Shown: positions 38,985 to 50,338 of the stretch, in pieces | Numbering within the stretch: position 1 is the first letter of the stretch | Layout of the letters: every line of letters begins with the position of its first letter | Origin: Rhodococcoides corynebacterioides | GTDB taxonomy: Bacteria; Actinomycetota; Actinomycetes; Mycobacteriales; Mycobacteriaceae | Reading direction: 5' to 3' | Assembly: GCF_019834675.1 (NCBI RefSeq) | Contig: NZ_JABUBU010000002.1 | Coordinates: 124,001-188,000, forward strand | Length of the DNA: 64,000 nucleotides | The notes under the pieces: model-generated | Database searches by the model: none | What the model saw: the letters and a program-made list of their open reading frames with translations, nothing else | What the model was told of the DNA's origin: nothing | Position numbers and translations under genes: made by a program

Positions 38985-40457
38985 ATGAGCGCACGATCGC
39001 TTCGCAACCGGACCCGAGCCGTCGATCTGGCGCTGGTCCGGTCGAGCTTCGCGGCGCGCCCCGGACCCGCCGACCCGATCCTGCGCGGCCTGACGGGCCT
39101 CGCGAACCACAGCGTGCTGTGGGTGCTCGTGGCGGGTGCGCTGGCCGCCGCCGGCGGCCCGCGTCGTCGCGGTGCGGTGCGCGGACTCCTCGCCGTGGCG
39201 GGCGCGAGTTCGGTCGCCAACGGCGTGCTGAAACCGCTCCTCCCCCGCGATCGTCCCCCGGCCGTCGCCGTTCCGGCCCTGCGACGACTCGGCGTGCGGC
39301 CGGTCTCGTCGTCGTTCCCGTCCGGACACGCCGCGTCCGCCGCGGCGTTCGCGACGGGGGTCGCGCTCGAATCGCCCGTCGCCGGGATGCTCGTCGCTCC
39401 CCTCGCCGCCGCCGTCGCGTACTCGCGGGTCCACGTGGGGGTGCACTGGCCCTCGGACGTCGTCGTCGGCGCCGGCATCGGGGCGGGCGTCGCGCTCGGG
39501 ACCCGCCGCTGGTGGGCCGTCCGGTCGACCACGCCCGCCCGCCTGGGCAGCCGCGGTGAAGCGCCGGCCCTGCACCGCGGGCGCGGACTGCTCGTTCTCG
39601 TCAATCCGGCTGCTGGAACGCACAATTCGGACGTCGTCGCCGCAGTGGCCGAAGCTCTTCCCGACGCGCGATTCGTCCGACCGAACGACGGCGAGGACTT
39701 CGCGACGCGGCTCCGAGCCGAGATCGACGAGTCGGTCCACGCGCTCGGGGTGTGCGGTGGCGACGGCACGGTGGCGGCGGCGGTCGCGGCGGCGGTGCGG
39801 ACGGACCTCCCGCTCGCCGTGTTCGCCGGCGGCACCCTCAACCACTTCGCCCGCGACATCGGGCTGACCCGCGTGACGACGACGGCCGCCGCGGTCGAAC
39901 GGGGCCACGCCGCGCGCGTCGACCTGGGCAGCGTGAGCATCGACGGGGGCGAACCGACGCTCTTCGTCAACACCGCGAGCATCGGCGGCTATCCGGACAC
40001 GGTGCGACTGCGGGACCGGTGGACCGACCGCGTGGGCAAGTGGCCCGCCGCCGCGGCCGCCATGGTGGCGGTGCTGGCCGTGGCCAGACCGCTGCACGCC
40101 GTCGTCGGCGACCGCGTCGATCCGGTCTGGATGTTGTTCGTGGGCAACGGAAGTTACGCGCCGACCGATCAGGTGCCGATGTCCCGCCCGTCGATCGCCG
40201 GCGGGATCCTGGACGTGCGCTATCTGCGTGCGCGCCTGCGCTTCTCCCGCACCCGACTCGCCGCCGCCGCACTCACCGGAACGCTCGGGTCCTCACCGAC
40301 CTACCGGCAGGAACACGTGACGTCGCTGTCCGTCCGGCACGACGGCCCGCCCGTGTCCGTGGCCGTGGACGGCGAGATCGCCGGCGAGGGCCGGGCTTTC
40401 GACTTTCTCGCCCGACCCTCGCTGCTCACCGTCTACGGACCGGGCGGCGTCGGCTGA
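38985..40457 (+). CDS. Fused PAP2 phosphatase / diacylglycerol kinase family protein
   Basis: A 490-residue fusion. Residues about 35-175 are a PAP2 phosphatase with the three motifs [17 protein letters not shown] and [12 protein letters not shown] and hydrophobic helices. From about residue 200 a cytoplasmic DAGK catalytic domain follows ([27 protein letters not shown]). Such fusions occur across actinobacteria and probably act on lipid phosphates on both sides of the membrane; the exact lipid is unknown. It is inserted between pafA and prcA. The last 25 bp overlap the 3' end of prcA in antisense. Confidence 0.92.
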   Translation: MSARSLRNRTRAVDLALVRSSFAARPGPADPILRGLTGLANHSVLWVLVAGALAAAGGPRRRGAVRGLLAVAGASSVANGVLKPLLPRDRPPAVAVPALRRLGVRPVSSSFPSGHAASAAAFATGVALESPVAGMLVAPLAAAVAYSRVHVGVHWPSDVVVGAGIGAGVALGTRRWWAVRSTTPARLGSRGEAPALHRGRGLLVLVNPAAGTHNSDVVAAVAEALPDARFVRPNDGEDFATRLRAEIDESVHALGVCGGDGTVAAAVAAAVRTDLPLAVFAGGTLNHFARDIGLTRVTTTAAAVERGHAARVDLGSVSIDGGEPTLFVNTASIGGYPDTVRLRDRWTDRVGKWPAAAAAMVAVLAVARPLHAVVGDRVDPVWMLFVGNGSYAPTDQVPMSRPSIAGGILDVRYLRARLRFSRTRLAAAALTGTLGSSPTYRQEHVTSLSVRHDGPPVSVAVDGEIAGEGRAFDFLARPSLLTVYGPGGVG

Positions 40458-41221
40458 TCGGTTCCGGCATCCGGCGCGCTGCTCGGCCCGCTACCCGACG
40501 ACGGCAACAGGGCCTCGAGCGCCGCTCCCCCGATGCGGCGGAACGCTCGCCGCGGCCGATGGCGTTCCAGCACGGCCACTTCCAGGCTCGAGACCTCGAG
40601 GACCCGGCGCTCCGCCGGCTCGCCTCCGCCGTTGGTCGGGGTCGACGTCCCGTCCTGCAGCGCCGTGATCGCGATGCCGACGGCGGACGCCAGATCGAGA
40701 TCGGCGCGGTAGGCCTCGCGCAGGGCCGCGGTGATCGGCTCGGTGGTGCCGCCCATCACCACGAAGTCCCGCTCGTCGACGATCGAGCCGTCGTAGGTGA
40801 TCCGGTAGAGCTGCGGCGCACCGGATTCGCCCACCCGCGGGACCTCGGCCACGCAGATCTCGACCTCGTACGGCTTGAGCTGCTCGGTGAAGATGGTGCC
40901 CAGTGTCTGCGCGTACGCCTTGGCCAGCGATCGGCCGGTGACGTCCGCGCGGTCGTAGGTGTAGCCCTTGGTGTCGGCGTGCACGATCCCCGCCCGCCGC
41001 AGGTTCTCGAACTCGTTGTACTTGCCGACGGCGGCGAAGCCCAGGCGGTCGTAGAGCTCGCTCACCTTGTGCAGGGCGGAGGATCTGTTCTCCGCCACGA
41101 ACAGCACCCCGTCCGCGTAGGTCAGGACGACCACACTGCGTCCGCGGGCGATTCCCTTGCGCGCCAACTCCGAGCGATCGCGCATGATCTGCTCGGCCGA
41201 CGCGTAGTACGGCATGGTCAT
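40433..41221 (-). CDS. prcA: Proteasome alpha subunit PrcA
   Basis: A 262-residue outer-ring subunit of the 20S core. The N-terminal [31 protein letters not shown] gating region and the conserved [22 protein letters not shown] and [16 protein letters not shown] segments are typical. It has a long Pro/Ser-rich C-terminal tail. The ATG overlaps the prcB stop (ATGA), so the two rings are co-translated. Confidence 0.97.
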   Translation of the reverse strand: MTMPYYASAEQIMRDRSELARKGIARGRSVVVLTYADGVLFVAENRSSALHKVSELYDRLGFAAVGKYNEFENLRRAGIVHADTKGYTYDRADVTGRSLAKAYAQTLGTIFTEQLKPYEVEICVAEVPRVGESGAPQLYRITYDGSIVDERDFVVMGGTTEPITAALREAYRADLDLASAVGIAITALQDGTSTPTNGGGEPAERRVLEVSSLEVAVLERHRPRRAFRRIGGAALEALLPSSGSGPSSAPDAGTDQPTPPGP

Positions 41222-42090
41222 CGACGCTCGCCCCCTTCCGTGCGGTCCTGCACGATCGCGCGCGCGAGGGCCTCGGTGCGCGCGGATTCGACGAACGCGG
41301 CGCCGCCTGCCCCGATGGCCACGGCCGTGGGCAGGATGCCGCGCACCAGATCCGGTCCGCCCGTGGCGGAATCGTCGTCGGCGGCGTCGTAGAGCGCCTC
41401 GACGGCGACCCGGAGGGCCTCGTCCTCGGTGAGCCCGTCGCGGTAGAGCTTCTTCATCGCCGACTTGGCGAACAGCGAACCCGACCCCACCGCGTGGTAG
41501 CCGGAGCGTTCCTCGTAGCGGCCGCCCACCACGTCGTAGGACACGATGCGCCCCGCTCGACGGGCGTCGGCGGCGTCGAGGTCGTACCCGACGAGCAGGG
41601 GGACCACGGCCAGACCCTGCATGGCGGCACCAAGGTTGGCCCGCACCATCGACGACAACTTGTTGGCCTTGCCGTTGAACGTGAGCGGAACGCCCTCGAT
41701 CTTCTCGTAGTGCTCGAGTTCGACGGCGAACAGCCGCACGAGCTCGATGGCCATGCCGGCCGTCCCCGCGATACCGGCGGCCGAGTAGTCGTCGGTGACG
41801 TAGACCTTCTCGACGTCGCGGCTGGCGATCAGGTTGCCCTGCGTCGCGCGCCGGTCACCGGCCAGAACGACGCCACCGTCGAAGGTGATCGCCACGATCG
41901 TCGTGCCGTGAGGCGCGATGTCGCTCATGGCAGCCTCCTCGGAGAACGCTGCGGCGCCGGCGAGATCCGATCGAAACCGGTTCTCCGGCAACAGGTGCGG
42001 CGCGTAGGCGCGGAGATGGTCGGTGAAGGACGAGAACGGGGAACCGTAGGCGAGCGTGTCGCCCGTGTTGCGGCGTTCGGGTTCCGTCAC
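41218..42090 (-). CDS. prcB: Proteasome beta subunit PrcB
   Basis: A 290-residue precursor of the catalytic subunit. A propeptide of 62 residues ends at HG just before the nucleophile Thr63 in [21 protein letters not shown]. Other signatures are [26 protein letters not shown] and the conserved lysine and aspartate of the N-terminal nucleophile fold. The GTG start overlaps the pup stop (GTGA), so Pup and protease are made from one message. Confidence 0.97.
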   Translation of the reverse strand: MTEPERRNTGDTLAYGSPFSSFTDHLRAYAPHLLPENRFRSDLAGAAAFSEEAAMSDIAPHGTTIVAITFDGGVVLAGDRRATQGNLIASRDVEKVYVTDDYSAAGIAGTAGMAIELVRLFAVELEHYEKIEGVPLTFNGKANKLSSMVRANLGAAMQGLAVVPLLVGYDLDAADARRAGRIVSYDVVGGRYEERSGYHAVGSGSLFAKSAMKKLYRDGLTEDEALRVAVEALYDAADDDSATGGPDLVRGILPTAVAIGAGGAAFVESARTEALARAIVQDRTEGGERR

Positions 42091-42278
42091 TGGCCACCCT
42101 TCTGGACGTAGGCGCGGACGAAGTCCTCGGCGTTCTCTTCCAGCACGTCGTCGATCTCGTCGAGGAGATCGTCGGTCTCCTCGGCCAGCTTCTCCCGTCG
42201 CTCCTGGCCCGACGCGCCCTCGGCCGCACCCTCGTCGTCGTCGCCACCGCCGGAGCGTGTGGTCTGCTCTTGTGCCAT
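42087..42278 (-). CDS. pup: Prokaryotic ubiquitin-like protein Pup
   Basis: A 63-residue acidic, disordered tag ending in GGQ. The final glutamine must be deamidated to glutamate by Dop before PafA can ligate it. The central helix ([33 protein letters not shown]) binds the Mpa coiled coils. GAGGAGG, a strong ribosome-binding site, stands 6 nt before the ATG. Confidence 0.98.
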   Translation of the reverse strand: MAQEQTTRSGGGDDDEGAAEGASGQERREKLAEETDDLLDEIDDVLEENAEDFVRAYVQKGGQ

Positions 42279-42323
42279 TGCGGGCCTCCTCGTCGTACCA
42301 CCGGTTCGTCGCGTGGATCTTCG

Positions 42324-42329
42324 AGCCTA
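42324..42329 (-). promoter_or_regulatory. -10 element of the pup-prcB-prcA operon
   Basis: Minus-strand TAGGCT in the 96-bp gap between dop and pup. It would give a leader of about 40 nt that carries the pup ribosome-binding site, unlike the leaderless neighbours. Confidence 0.45.
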
Positions 42330-42374
42330 CCGAGCGCGTCGCGGGCGGGGGTGGCAACGCGCGGTCGTACGGGG

Positions 42375-43874
42375 TCAGCCGGTGAGTTGGTCGACCAGTT
42401 CCGCGGCGGAATCGACGGAGTCGAGCAGCGCGCCGACGTGCGCCTTGCTCCCCCGCAGCGGCTCGAGGGTGGGAATGCGCACGAGAGAGTCGCCGCCCAG
42501 ATCGAAGATGACGGAGTCCCAGCTGGCGGCGGCGATGTCGGAGCCGAAGCGCCTCAGGCACTCCCCGCGGAAGTAGGCCCGGGTGTCCGACGGCGGCGTG
42601 GAGACGGCGTCCATGACCTGCTGCTCGGTGACCAGGCGCTCCATCGACCCGCGGGCGACGAGGCGGTTGTACAGGCCCTTGTCGAGCCGGACGTCCGAGT
42701 ACTGCAGGTCGACCAGGTGCAGGCGGGGTGCCGACCAGCCGAGACCCTCGCGCGTGCGGAACCCCTCGAGCAGACGCAGTTTCGCCGGCCAGTCGAGCAG
42801 GGTCGCGCACTCCATCGGGTCGCGCTCGAGCTTGTCGAGGATCATCGCCCACTTCTCGACGACGTCGTCCGCGCGCGGATCCCGCTCGCCGCGGCTGTCG
42901 AGGTGGCGCGAGACGCGCTCGAGGTAGATGCGCTGCAGGGCCAACGCCGTGAGTTCGCGGCCGTCGGCCAATGCCACCGTGGTGCGCAGGGTCGGGTCGT
43001 GGCTGATGCGGTGGACGGCCGTGACGGGCCGGGCGAGCTGCAGATCCGTCAGGTCGACCCCCGCCTCGATGACGTCGAGGACCAGTGCGGTCGTCCCGAC
43101 CTTGAGGTAGGTGGCCATCTCGGCGAGGTTCGCGTCGCCGATGATGACGTGCAGGCGGCGGTACTTGTCGGCGTCCGCGTGCGGCTCGTCGCGAGTGTTG
43201 ATGATGCCGCGCTTGAGCGTCGTCTCGAGCCCGACCTCGACCTCGATGTAGTCCGCGCGTTGCGAGAGCTGGAACCCCGGCTCGTCACCGGACTGTCCGA
43301 GGCCCACTCGGCCGGATCCGGTGAACACCTGACGCGAGGCGAAGAACGGCGACAGCCCCGCCACGATGGCCGAGAACGGCGTCTCGCGGGACATGAGGTA
43401 GTTCTCGTGGGTGCCGTAGGAGGCGCCCTTGCCGTCGACGTTGTTCTTGTACAGCTGCAGGCGGGGTGCTCCGGGCACCGACGACGCGTGCCGGGCGGCG
43501 GCCTCCATGACGCGCTCGCCCGCCTTGTCCCAGATCACCGCGTCGAGCGGGTCGCGGACCTCCGGAGCGGAGTACTCCGGATGCGCGTGGTCGACGTAGA
43601 GCCGGGCGCCGTTGGTGAGGATCATGTTGGCCGCACCGACTTCGTCGGCGTCGATCACCGGGGCCGGCCCGCTGAAGCGACCGAGATCGAACCCGCGGGC
43701 GTCGCGCAGGGGCGATTCCACCTCGTAGTCCCACCGGGTCCGCTTGGCGCGGGGCACGCCGGCCGCCGCGGCGTAGGCCAGCACCGCCTGCGTGGACGTG
43801 AGGATCGGGTTGGCGGTCGGCTCGGTGGGTGAGGAGATTCCGTACTCGACCTCGACACCGATGATGCGCTCCAT
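42375..43874 (-). CDS. dop: Pup deamidase / depupylase Dop
   Basis: A 499-residue PafA homologue that deamidates Pup and can remove it from substrates. [42 protein letters not shown] (with the nucleophilic aspartate region), [23 protein letters not shown] and [28 protein letters not shown] are diagnostic. The Dop-specific loop is present near residue 45. Its own promoter (TAGGCT, 6 nt spacer) follows a hairpin after mpa. Confidence 0.97.
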   Translation of the reverse strand: MERIIGVEVEYGISSPTEPTANPILTSTQAVLAYAAAAGVPRAKRTRWDYEVESPLRDARGFDLGRFSGPAPVIDADEVGAANMILTNGARLYVDHAHPEYSAPEVRDPLDAVIWDKAGERVMEAAARHASSVPGAPRLQLYKNNVDGKGASYGTHENYLMSRETPFSAIVAGLSPFFASRQVFTGSGRVGLGQSGDEPGFQLSQRADYIEVEVGLETTLKRGIINTRDEPHADADKYRRLHVIIGDANLAEMATYLKVGTTALVLDVIEAGVDLTDLQLARPVTAVHRISHDPTLRTTVALADGRELTALALQRIYLERVSRHLDSRGERDPRADDVVEKWAMILDKLERDPMECATLLDWPAKLRLLEGFRTREGLGWSAPRLHLVDLQYSDVRLDKGLYNRLVARGSMERLVTEQQVMDAVSTPPSDTRAYFRGECLRRFGSDIAAASWDSVIFDLGGDSLVRIPTLEPLRGSKAHVGALLDSVDSAAELVDQLTG

Positions 43875-43880
43875 GATTCG

Positions 43881-43886
43881 AGCCTA
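43881..43886 (-). promoter_or_regulatory. -10 element of dop (leaderless)
   Basis: Minus-strand TAGGCT, exactly 6 nt before the ATG of dop. Confidence 0.55.
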
Positions 43887-43901
43887 GGCCAGGAGCGCGG
43901 A

Positions 43902-43935
43902 CGAGCCCCCGCGAGCGGGTGCTCGCGGGGGCTCG
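43902..43935 (-). terminator. Strong hairpin after mpa
   Basis: Perfect 15-bp stem (43902-43916 with 43921-43935) with a 4-nt GGGT loop, starting 21 nt after the mpa stop and lying directly upstream of the dop promoter. No T tract. It probably separates the mpa and dop transcripts. Confidence 0.7.
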
Positions 43936-43956
43936 GCCGGTCGGACCGGTGTCCGG

Positions 43957-45738
43957 TCAGAGGTACTGGCCGGTGTTCGACTCCGTGTCGATGGACCGGC
44001 TCGTGCTCGCGTTCTTGCCGGTGACCAGGGTGCGGATGTAGACGATGCGCTCGCCCTTCTTGCCGGAGATGCGCGCCCAGTCGTCCGGGTTGGTGGTGTT
44101 GGGCAGGTCCTCGTTCTCCGCGAACTCGTCGACGATCGAGTCGAAGAGATGTTGGACACTCAGGCCCTTGGTACCGGTGTCGAGCACCGACTTGATCGCG
44201 TACTTCTTGGCCCGGTCGACGATGTTCTGGATCATCGCGCCCGAGTTGAAGTCCTTGAAGTACAGCACTTCCTTGTCACCGTTGGCGTAGGTGACCTCGA
44301 GGAAGCGGTTGTCGTCGCTCTCGGCGTACATGCGCTCGACGACCCGCTCGATCATCGCCCGGATGCAGGCAGCGCGATCGCCGCCGAACTCGGCGAGATC
44401 GTCCGCCGCGACGGGCAGCGACTCGTCGAGGTACTTCGAGAAGATGTCCAGCGCCGACTCGGCGTCGGGGCGCTCGATCTTGATCTTCACGTCCAGGCGG
44501 CCGGGCCGCAGGATGGCCGGGTCGATCATGTCCTCGCGGTTGGAGGCACCGATGACGATGACGTTCTCGAGGCCCTCCACGCCGTCGATCTCGGCGAGCA
44601 GCTGCGGCACCACCGTGGTCTCGACGTCGGACGACACGCCCGACCCGCGGGTGCGGAAGATGGAGTCCATCTCGTCGAAGAACACGATCACCGGCGTACC
44701 CTCGGACGCCTTCTCGCGCGCCCGCTGGAAGATGAGCCGGATGTGGCGCTCGGTCTCGCCGACGAACTTGTTGAGCAGCTCCGGGCCCTTGATGTTGAGG
44801 AAGAACGACTTGGCCTCGCGGGCGTCCTCGCCCTTGGCCTCCGCGATCTTCTTGGCCAGCGAATTGGCGACGGCCTTGGCGATCAACGTCTTTCCGCAGC
44901 CCGGCGGACCGTAGAGCAGCACACCCTTGGGCGGACGCAGCGAGTACTCGCGGAAGAGGTCCTTGTGCAGGAAGGGCAGCTCCACCGCGTCGCGGATCTG
45001 CTCGATCTGCCGGCCCAAGCCGCCGATGTCCTCGTAGCCGACGTCCGGCACCTCCTCGAGGACCAGGTCCTCGACCTCGGCCTTCGGGATGCGCTCGAAG
45101 GCGTAGCCGGCCTTGGTGTCGACCAGTAGGGAATCGCCGGGGCGCAGCCGCCGCGACGGCCCGTCCGGATCCTCCGGCGACTCGTCGTCGGCCATCTCCT
45201 GCAGCGGCGTCGCGAGCCACACGACGCGCTCCTCGTCGGCGTGGCCGACCACCAGGGCGCGCCGGCCGTCGTCGAGCACCTCCCGCAGCGCCGAGATCTC
45301 CCCGACGCGCTCGAATTCGCACGCCTCGACGATGGTGAGGGCCTCGTTCAGCCGCACCGTCTGGCCGGGGCGCAGCGCCTCGACGTCGATGTTGGGCGAG
45401 CACGAGAGCCGCATCTTGCGGCCCGAGGTGAAGACGTCGACGTTGCCGTCGTCGAACACGTGGACCAGAACGCCGTAGCCGCTGGGCGGGGCGCCGAGTC
45501 GATCGACCTCCTCGCGCAGGGCGATCAGTTGCTGACGCGCTTCCTTGAGCGTCTCGAGCAGCTTGCCGTTACGCACCGACAGCGTCTCGATCTTGTTCTC
45601 GAGGTCCCGCACCTCGGCGGACGGCAGCGTGCCCCCACGCGATGCCGCGAGCTGACGACGAAGGGCAGCGGCTTCCGCGCGCAGCGACTCGAGTTCCGCC
45701 GCCAGTGCGGATTGGTCCGAGTGATCAGTAGGGCTCAT
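43957..45738 (-). CDS. mpa: Proteasome-associated AAA ATPase Mpa/ARC
   Basis: A 593-residue hexameric unfoldase that recognises Pup and feeds substrates to the 20S core. An N-terminal coiled coil (about residues 10-75) is followed by OB domains, then one AAA domain (Walker A GPPGCGKT, Walker [13 protein letters not shown], arginine-finger region [11 protein letters not shown]). The C-terminus ends in QYL, the docking motif whose penultimate tyrosine inserts into the alpha ring. ATG 45738 was chosen over ATG 45768 because GGGAGGAG stands just before it. Confidence 0.97.
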   Translation of the reverse strand: MSPTDHSDQSALAAELESLRAEAAALRRQLAASRGGTLPSAEVRDLENKIETLSVRNGKLLETLKEARQQLIALREEVDRLGAPPSGYGVLVHVFDDGNVDVFTSGRKMRLSCSPNIDVEALRPGQTVRLNEALTIVEACEFERVGEISALREVLDDGRRALVVGHADEERVVWLATPLQEMADDESPEDPDGPSRRLRPGDSLLVDTKAGYAFERIPKAEVEDLVLEEVPDVGYEDIGGLGRQIEQIRDAVELPFLHKDLFREYSLRPPKGVLLYGPPGCGKTLIAKAVANSLAKKIAEAKGEDAREAKSFFLNIKGPELLNKFVGETERHIRLIFQRAREKASEGTPVIVFFDEMDSIFRTRGSGVSSDVETTVVPQLLAEIDGVEGLENVIVIGASNREDMIDPAILRPGRLDVKIKIERPDAESALDIFSKYLDESLPVAADDLAEFGGDRAACIRAMIERVVERMYAESDDNRFLEVTYANGDKEVLYFKDFNSGAMIQNIVDRAKKYAIKSVLDTGTKGLSVQHLFDSIVDEFAENEDLPNTTNPDDWARISGKKGERIVYIRTLVTGKNASTSRSIDTESNTGQYL

Positions 45739-45832
45739 GCAGGACTCCTCCCGAAACGTATCGATCAACGCTACCGCCAGATACGGATACGTGCGGGACG
45801 TCGAGGTCAGCGGCCGGGAGTCGCCGCGTCGG

Positions 45833-47650
<1,818 letters not shown>

Positions 47651-47654
<4 letters not shown>

Positions 47655-48460
47655 CCGCCCTCTTCGTGCCGATCGCGGCGCGGCGGGAGGGCGTCGAGAG
47701 CGTCCGGGCGACCGCGTTCACCACCAGCGTGTGGGCGGAGACCATGCAGCACGGCGCTCCCCCGTCCGCACTGCTCGCCCGCGCGCTCGAGCAGTGCGCG
47801 CCGCAGGAGGGCAGCCGACTCGCCCGGGTCACCATGGAGATCCTGGGACCGATCCCGGTGGGCGAGCTCGACGTGCGCGCCCGGGTGGAGCGGCCCGGTC
47901 GCCGCGTGTCCATGCTGTCCGCGGAACTGGTCGCCGACGGCCCCGGCGGCCGCCCCCGCACGGTCGCACGCGCCACCGGATGGCGCATCGCGACGTCCGA
48001 CACGGCCGACATCGCCCACGACGTCGACGCTCCGCTACGTCCCGGTCCGCACGAGAGCGAGTCCCGCTGGGTGTTCCCCGAGCACTGGCACGGCGGGTTC
48101 CTCGACAGCCTCGACTTCCGCGGCGGCGAGTCCGCCGGCGAGAACGGTCCCGGGTCGGTGTGGGCTCGGCCGAAACACCCTGTGGTGCAGGGTGAGTCGA
48201 CGTCACCGATCGTGCGACTGTTCGCGGTCGCGGACATCGCCAACGGCGTCGCCGCGCGCATCGATCCCACCCGTCACACGTTCCTCAACACCGACCTGAC
48301 GGTCGAGATCGTGCGCGTGCCGCGCGGCGAGTGGGTCGGGGTGCAGGCGAGCACCGCGCTGAGCGACGACGGCGTGGGGCTGTGCTCGGCCGTCCTGCAC
48401 GACGAGCACGGTCCCGTCGGGCGGTCCTTCCAGACGCTCGAGGTCCGCGCGCGGGGTTAG
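47651..48460 (+). CDS. Acyl-CoA thioesterase-like double-hotdog protein
   Basis: A 269-residue protein with two hotdog halves ([47 protein letters not shown]), the layout of TesB-like thioesterases. [26 protein letters not shown] is the typical second-half strand. The substrate is unknown. It is co-translated with the nuclease, although a functional link is not obvious. Its last 4 bp overlap hisG in antisense. Confidence 0.85.
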
Positions 48461-49308
48461 AACGCCCGGCAGGACCGGATGTCCGACGCCAGAATCGCTT
48501 TCGCGCCCAGGTCGGCCAGACGGTCCATCACCGCGTTGTGGCCCTTGCGCGGCACCATGGCCCGGATGGCCACCCAGGCCTCGTCGGCCAGCGGCGACAG
48601 CGTGGGCGACTCGAGCCCCGGCGTGATCTCGACCGCCTGGTCGAGCAGCGTGCGCGGGCAGTCGTAGTCCAGCATCAGGTACTGCTGGGCGAACACCACG
48701 CCCTGGACGCGGGCGATCAGCTGGTTGCGGGCACGGTCGTCGGCATCGGACCCCTCGCGCTCGATGAGCACACCCTCGGAGTCGCACAACGATTCGCCGA
48801 ACGCCACCAGATCGTGTTGGCGCAGGGTGCGTCCGGAGCCGACGACGTCGGCGATGGCGTCGGCCACGCCGAGCTGGATGGAGATCTCCACCGCGCCGTC
48901 GAGGCGGATGACGGTGGCCTCGAGGCCGCGTCGGGCGAGGTCGGCGCGCACCAGGTTGGGGTACGACGTGGCGATGCGGAGCCCGGCGAGATCCTCCGGG
49001 GACCACTCGCGGCCGGCGGGGGCGGCGTAGCGGAACGTGCTGGAGCCGAAGCCCAGCGCCAGGCGCTCGGCCACCGGCGCACCGGAGTCGAGTGCGAGGT
49101 CACGGCCGGTGATGCCGAGGTCCAACTCCCCCGACCCGACGTAGATGGCGATGTCCTTGGGGCGGAGGAAGAAGAACTCGACGTTGTTGGCGGGGTCGAG
49201 CACCGTGAGATCACGGGAATCGGTACGGCGGCGGTATCCGGCCTCGGTGAGGATCTCCGCGGCGAGTTCGGACAGGGCGCCCTTGTTGGGAACGGCGACA
49301 CGCAACAT
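48457..49308 (-). CDS. hisG: ATP phosphoribosyltransferase HisG (long form)
   Basis: A 283-residue first enzyme of histidine synthesis, joining ATP and [24 protein letters not shown], the [11 protein letters not shown] loop, and the C-terminal regulatory domain ([27 protein letters not shown]) that binds histidine for feedback inhibition are present. It lies 46 nt downstream of hisE. Confidence 0.97.
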   Translation of the reverse strand: MLRVAVPNKGALSELAAEILTEAGYRRRTDSRDLTVLDPANNVEFFFLRPKDIAIYVGSGELDLGITGRDLALDSGAPVAERLALGFGSSTFRYAAPAGREWSPEDLAGLRIATSYPNLVRADLARRGLEATVIRLDGAVEISIQLGVADAIADVVGSGRTLRQHDLVAFGESLCDSEGVLIEREGSDADDRARNQLIARVQGVVFAQQYLMLDYDCPRTLLDQAVEITPGLESPTLSPLADEAWVAIRAMVPRKGHNAVMDRLADLGAKAILASDIRSCRAF

Positions 49309-49354
49309 GGTTCGGCTTTCGGGAGTCGGTGAGAAGGAGGGGCGACGGCGGGCG

Positions 49355-49636
49355 TCACAGATGTCGGTAGACGTCCTCGAGCGAGATGTTCCGGCCCACC
49401 ATGAGCACCTGCACCCAGTAGAGAAGCTGCGAGATCTCCTCGGCCAGGGCCTCGTCGGACTCGTGTTCCGCGGCGATCCAGACCTCGCCGGCCTCCTCCA
49501 GAACCTTCTTGCCCTGCGCATGCACACCCGCGTCCAACGCGGCCACCGTGCCCGACCCCTCGGGACGAGTGGCGGCACGGTCGGTGAGCTCGGCGAACAG
49601 GGATTCGAAGTTCTTCACGGGGCCTGATTGTTCCAC
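49355..49636 (-). CDS. hisE: Phosphoribosyl-ATP pyrophosphatase HisE
   Basis: A 93-residue second enzyme of histidine synthesis. [30 protein letters not shown] and [20 protein letters not shown] carry the metal-binding helices. GTG 49636 gives [17 protein letters not shown], which matches the mycobacterial HisE N-terminus. It lies 25 nt after the HAD gene, suggesting one metH-HAD-hisE-hisG message. Confidence 0.96.
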   Translation of the reverse strand: MEQSGPVKNFESLFAELTDRAATRPEGSGTVAALDAGVHAQGKKVLEEAGEVWIAAEHESDEALAEEISQLLYWVQVLMVGRNISLEDVYRHL

Positions 49637-49661
49637 GCCGCAGCGACGCGACGTGCAGCGG

Positions 49662-50330
49662 TCAGGGTCGCCGCGTCGCGACGTCCCGGAGCTCGTCGAC
49701 GGTGACCCCCACGAGCCCGTCGCGGAACGTCCGGCCCGGTCCCGCGGGCACCGGGACCTCGCTGCCCACGACGAGCACCGCGCACCCGGCGGTGCTCGCG
49801 GCCTGCGTTCCCGTGGGCGAGTCCTCGACGGCGACGCAGGACGCCGGGTCGACCCCGAGCAGGTGGGCCGCCCGCAGGTAGGGGTCGGGCGCCGGCTTGG
49901 CCGACGCGACCTCGTCGCCGCAGACCGTGGCGTCGAAGCGGTGCCGGCCCAGCGTCTCCAGCGCGACCTCGGTCAACGCCCGCTCGGTGTTGGTGACCAG
50001 CGCGCAGCCCAGACCGGCGGCCTTCACCGCGTCCAGGGTCTCCGCGGCCCCGGGAAGCCAGGGCAGACCGTCGGCGAACAGCACGCGCACGCGACCGTTC
50101 AGCCACTCCGCGGCCTCGGCGAGGTTCTCCGCCGTCGCCTCCCGCCTCACGTGCGCGAACACCTTGGCGAGCGCTCCCTGCATGGAGTTGCCCAGCGTCG
50201 ACTCCCGGACCTCGGGTGTCAGCTCGCGGCCGAGCCGCGCGGAGAGCTCGTAGACGGCGACGTCCCACAGCCGCTCCGAGTCGAGCAACGTGCCGTCCAT
50301 GTCGAACAGGACGGCCTGGAGTTCAGACAT
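49662..50330 (-). CDS. HAD-superfamily hydrolase, beta-phosphoglucomutase-like
   Basis: A 222-residue phosphatase with the nucleophile motif [10 protein letters not shown], motif [10 protein letters not shown], the lysine in [10 protein letters not shown] and motif [13 protein letters not shown]. The helical cap after motif I places it in subclass IA with phosphatases and mutases of small phosphoesters. The substrate is unknown. The ATG is 8 nt after the metH stop. Confidence 0.92.
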   Translation of the reverse strand: MSELQAVLFDMDGTLLDSERLWDVAVYELSARLGRELTPEVRESTLGNSMQGALAKVFAHVRREATAENLAEAAEWLNGRVRVLFADGLPWLPGAAETLDAVKAAGLGCALVTNTERALTEVALETLGRHRFDATVCGDEVASAKPAPDPYLRAAHLLGVDPASCVAVEDSPTGTQAASTAGCAVLVVGSEVPVPAGPGRTFRDGLVGVTVDELRDVATRRP

Positions 50331-50338
50331 CGAAGGTC

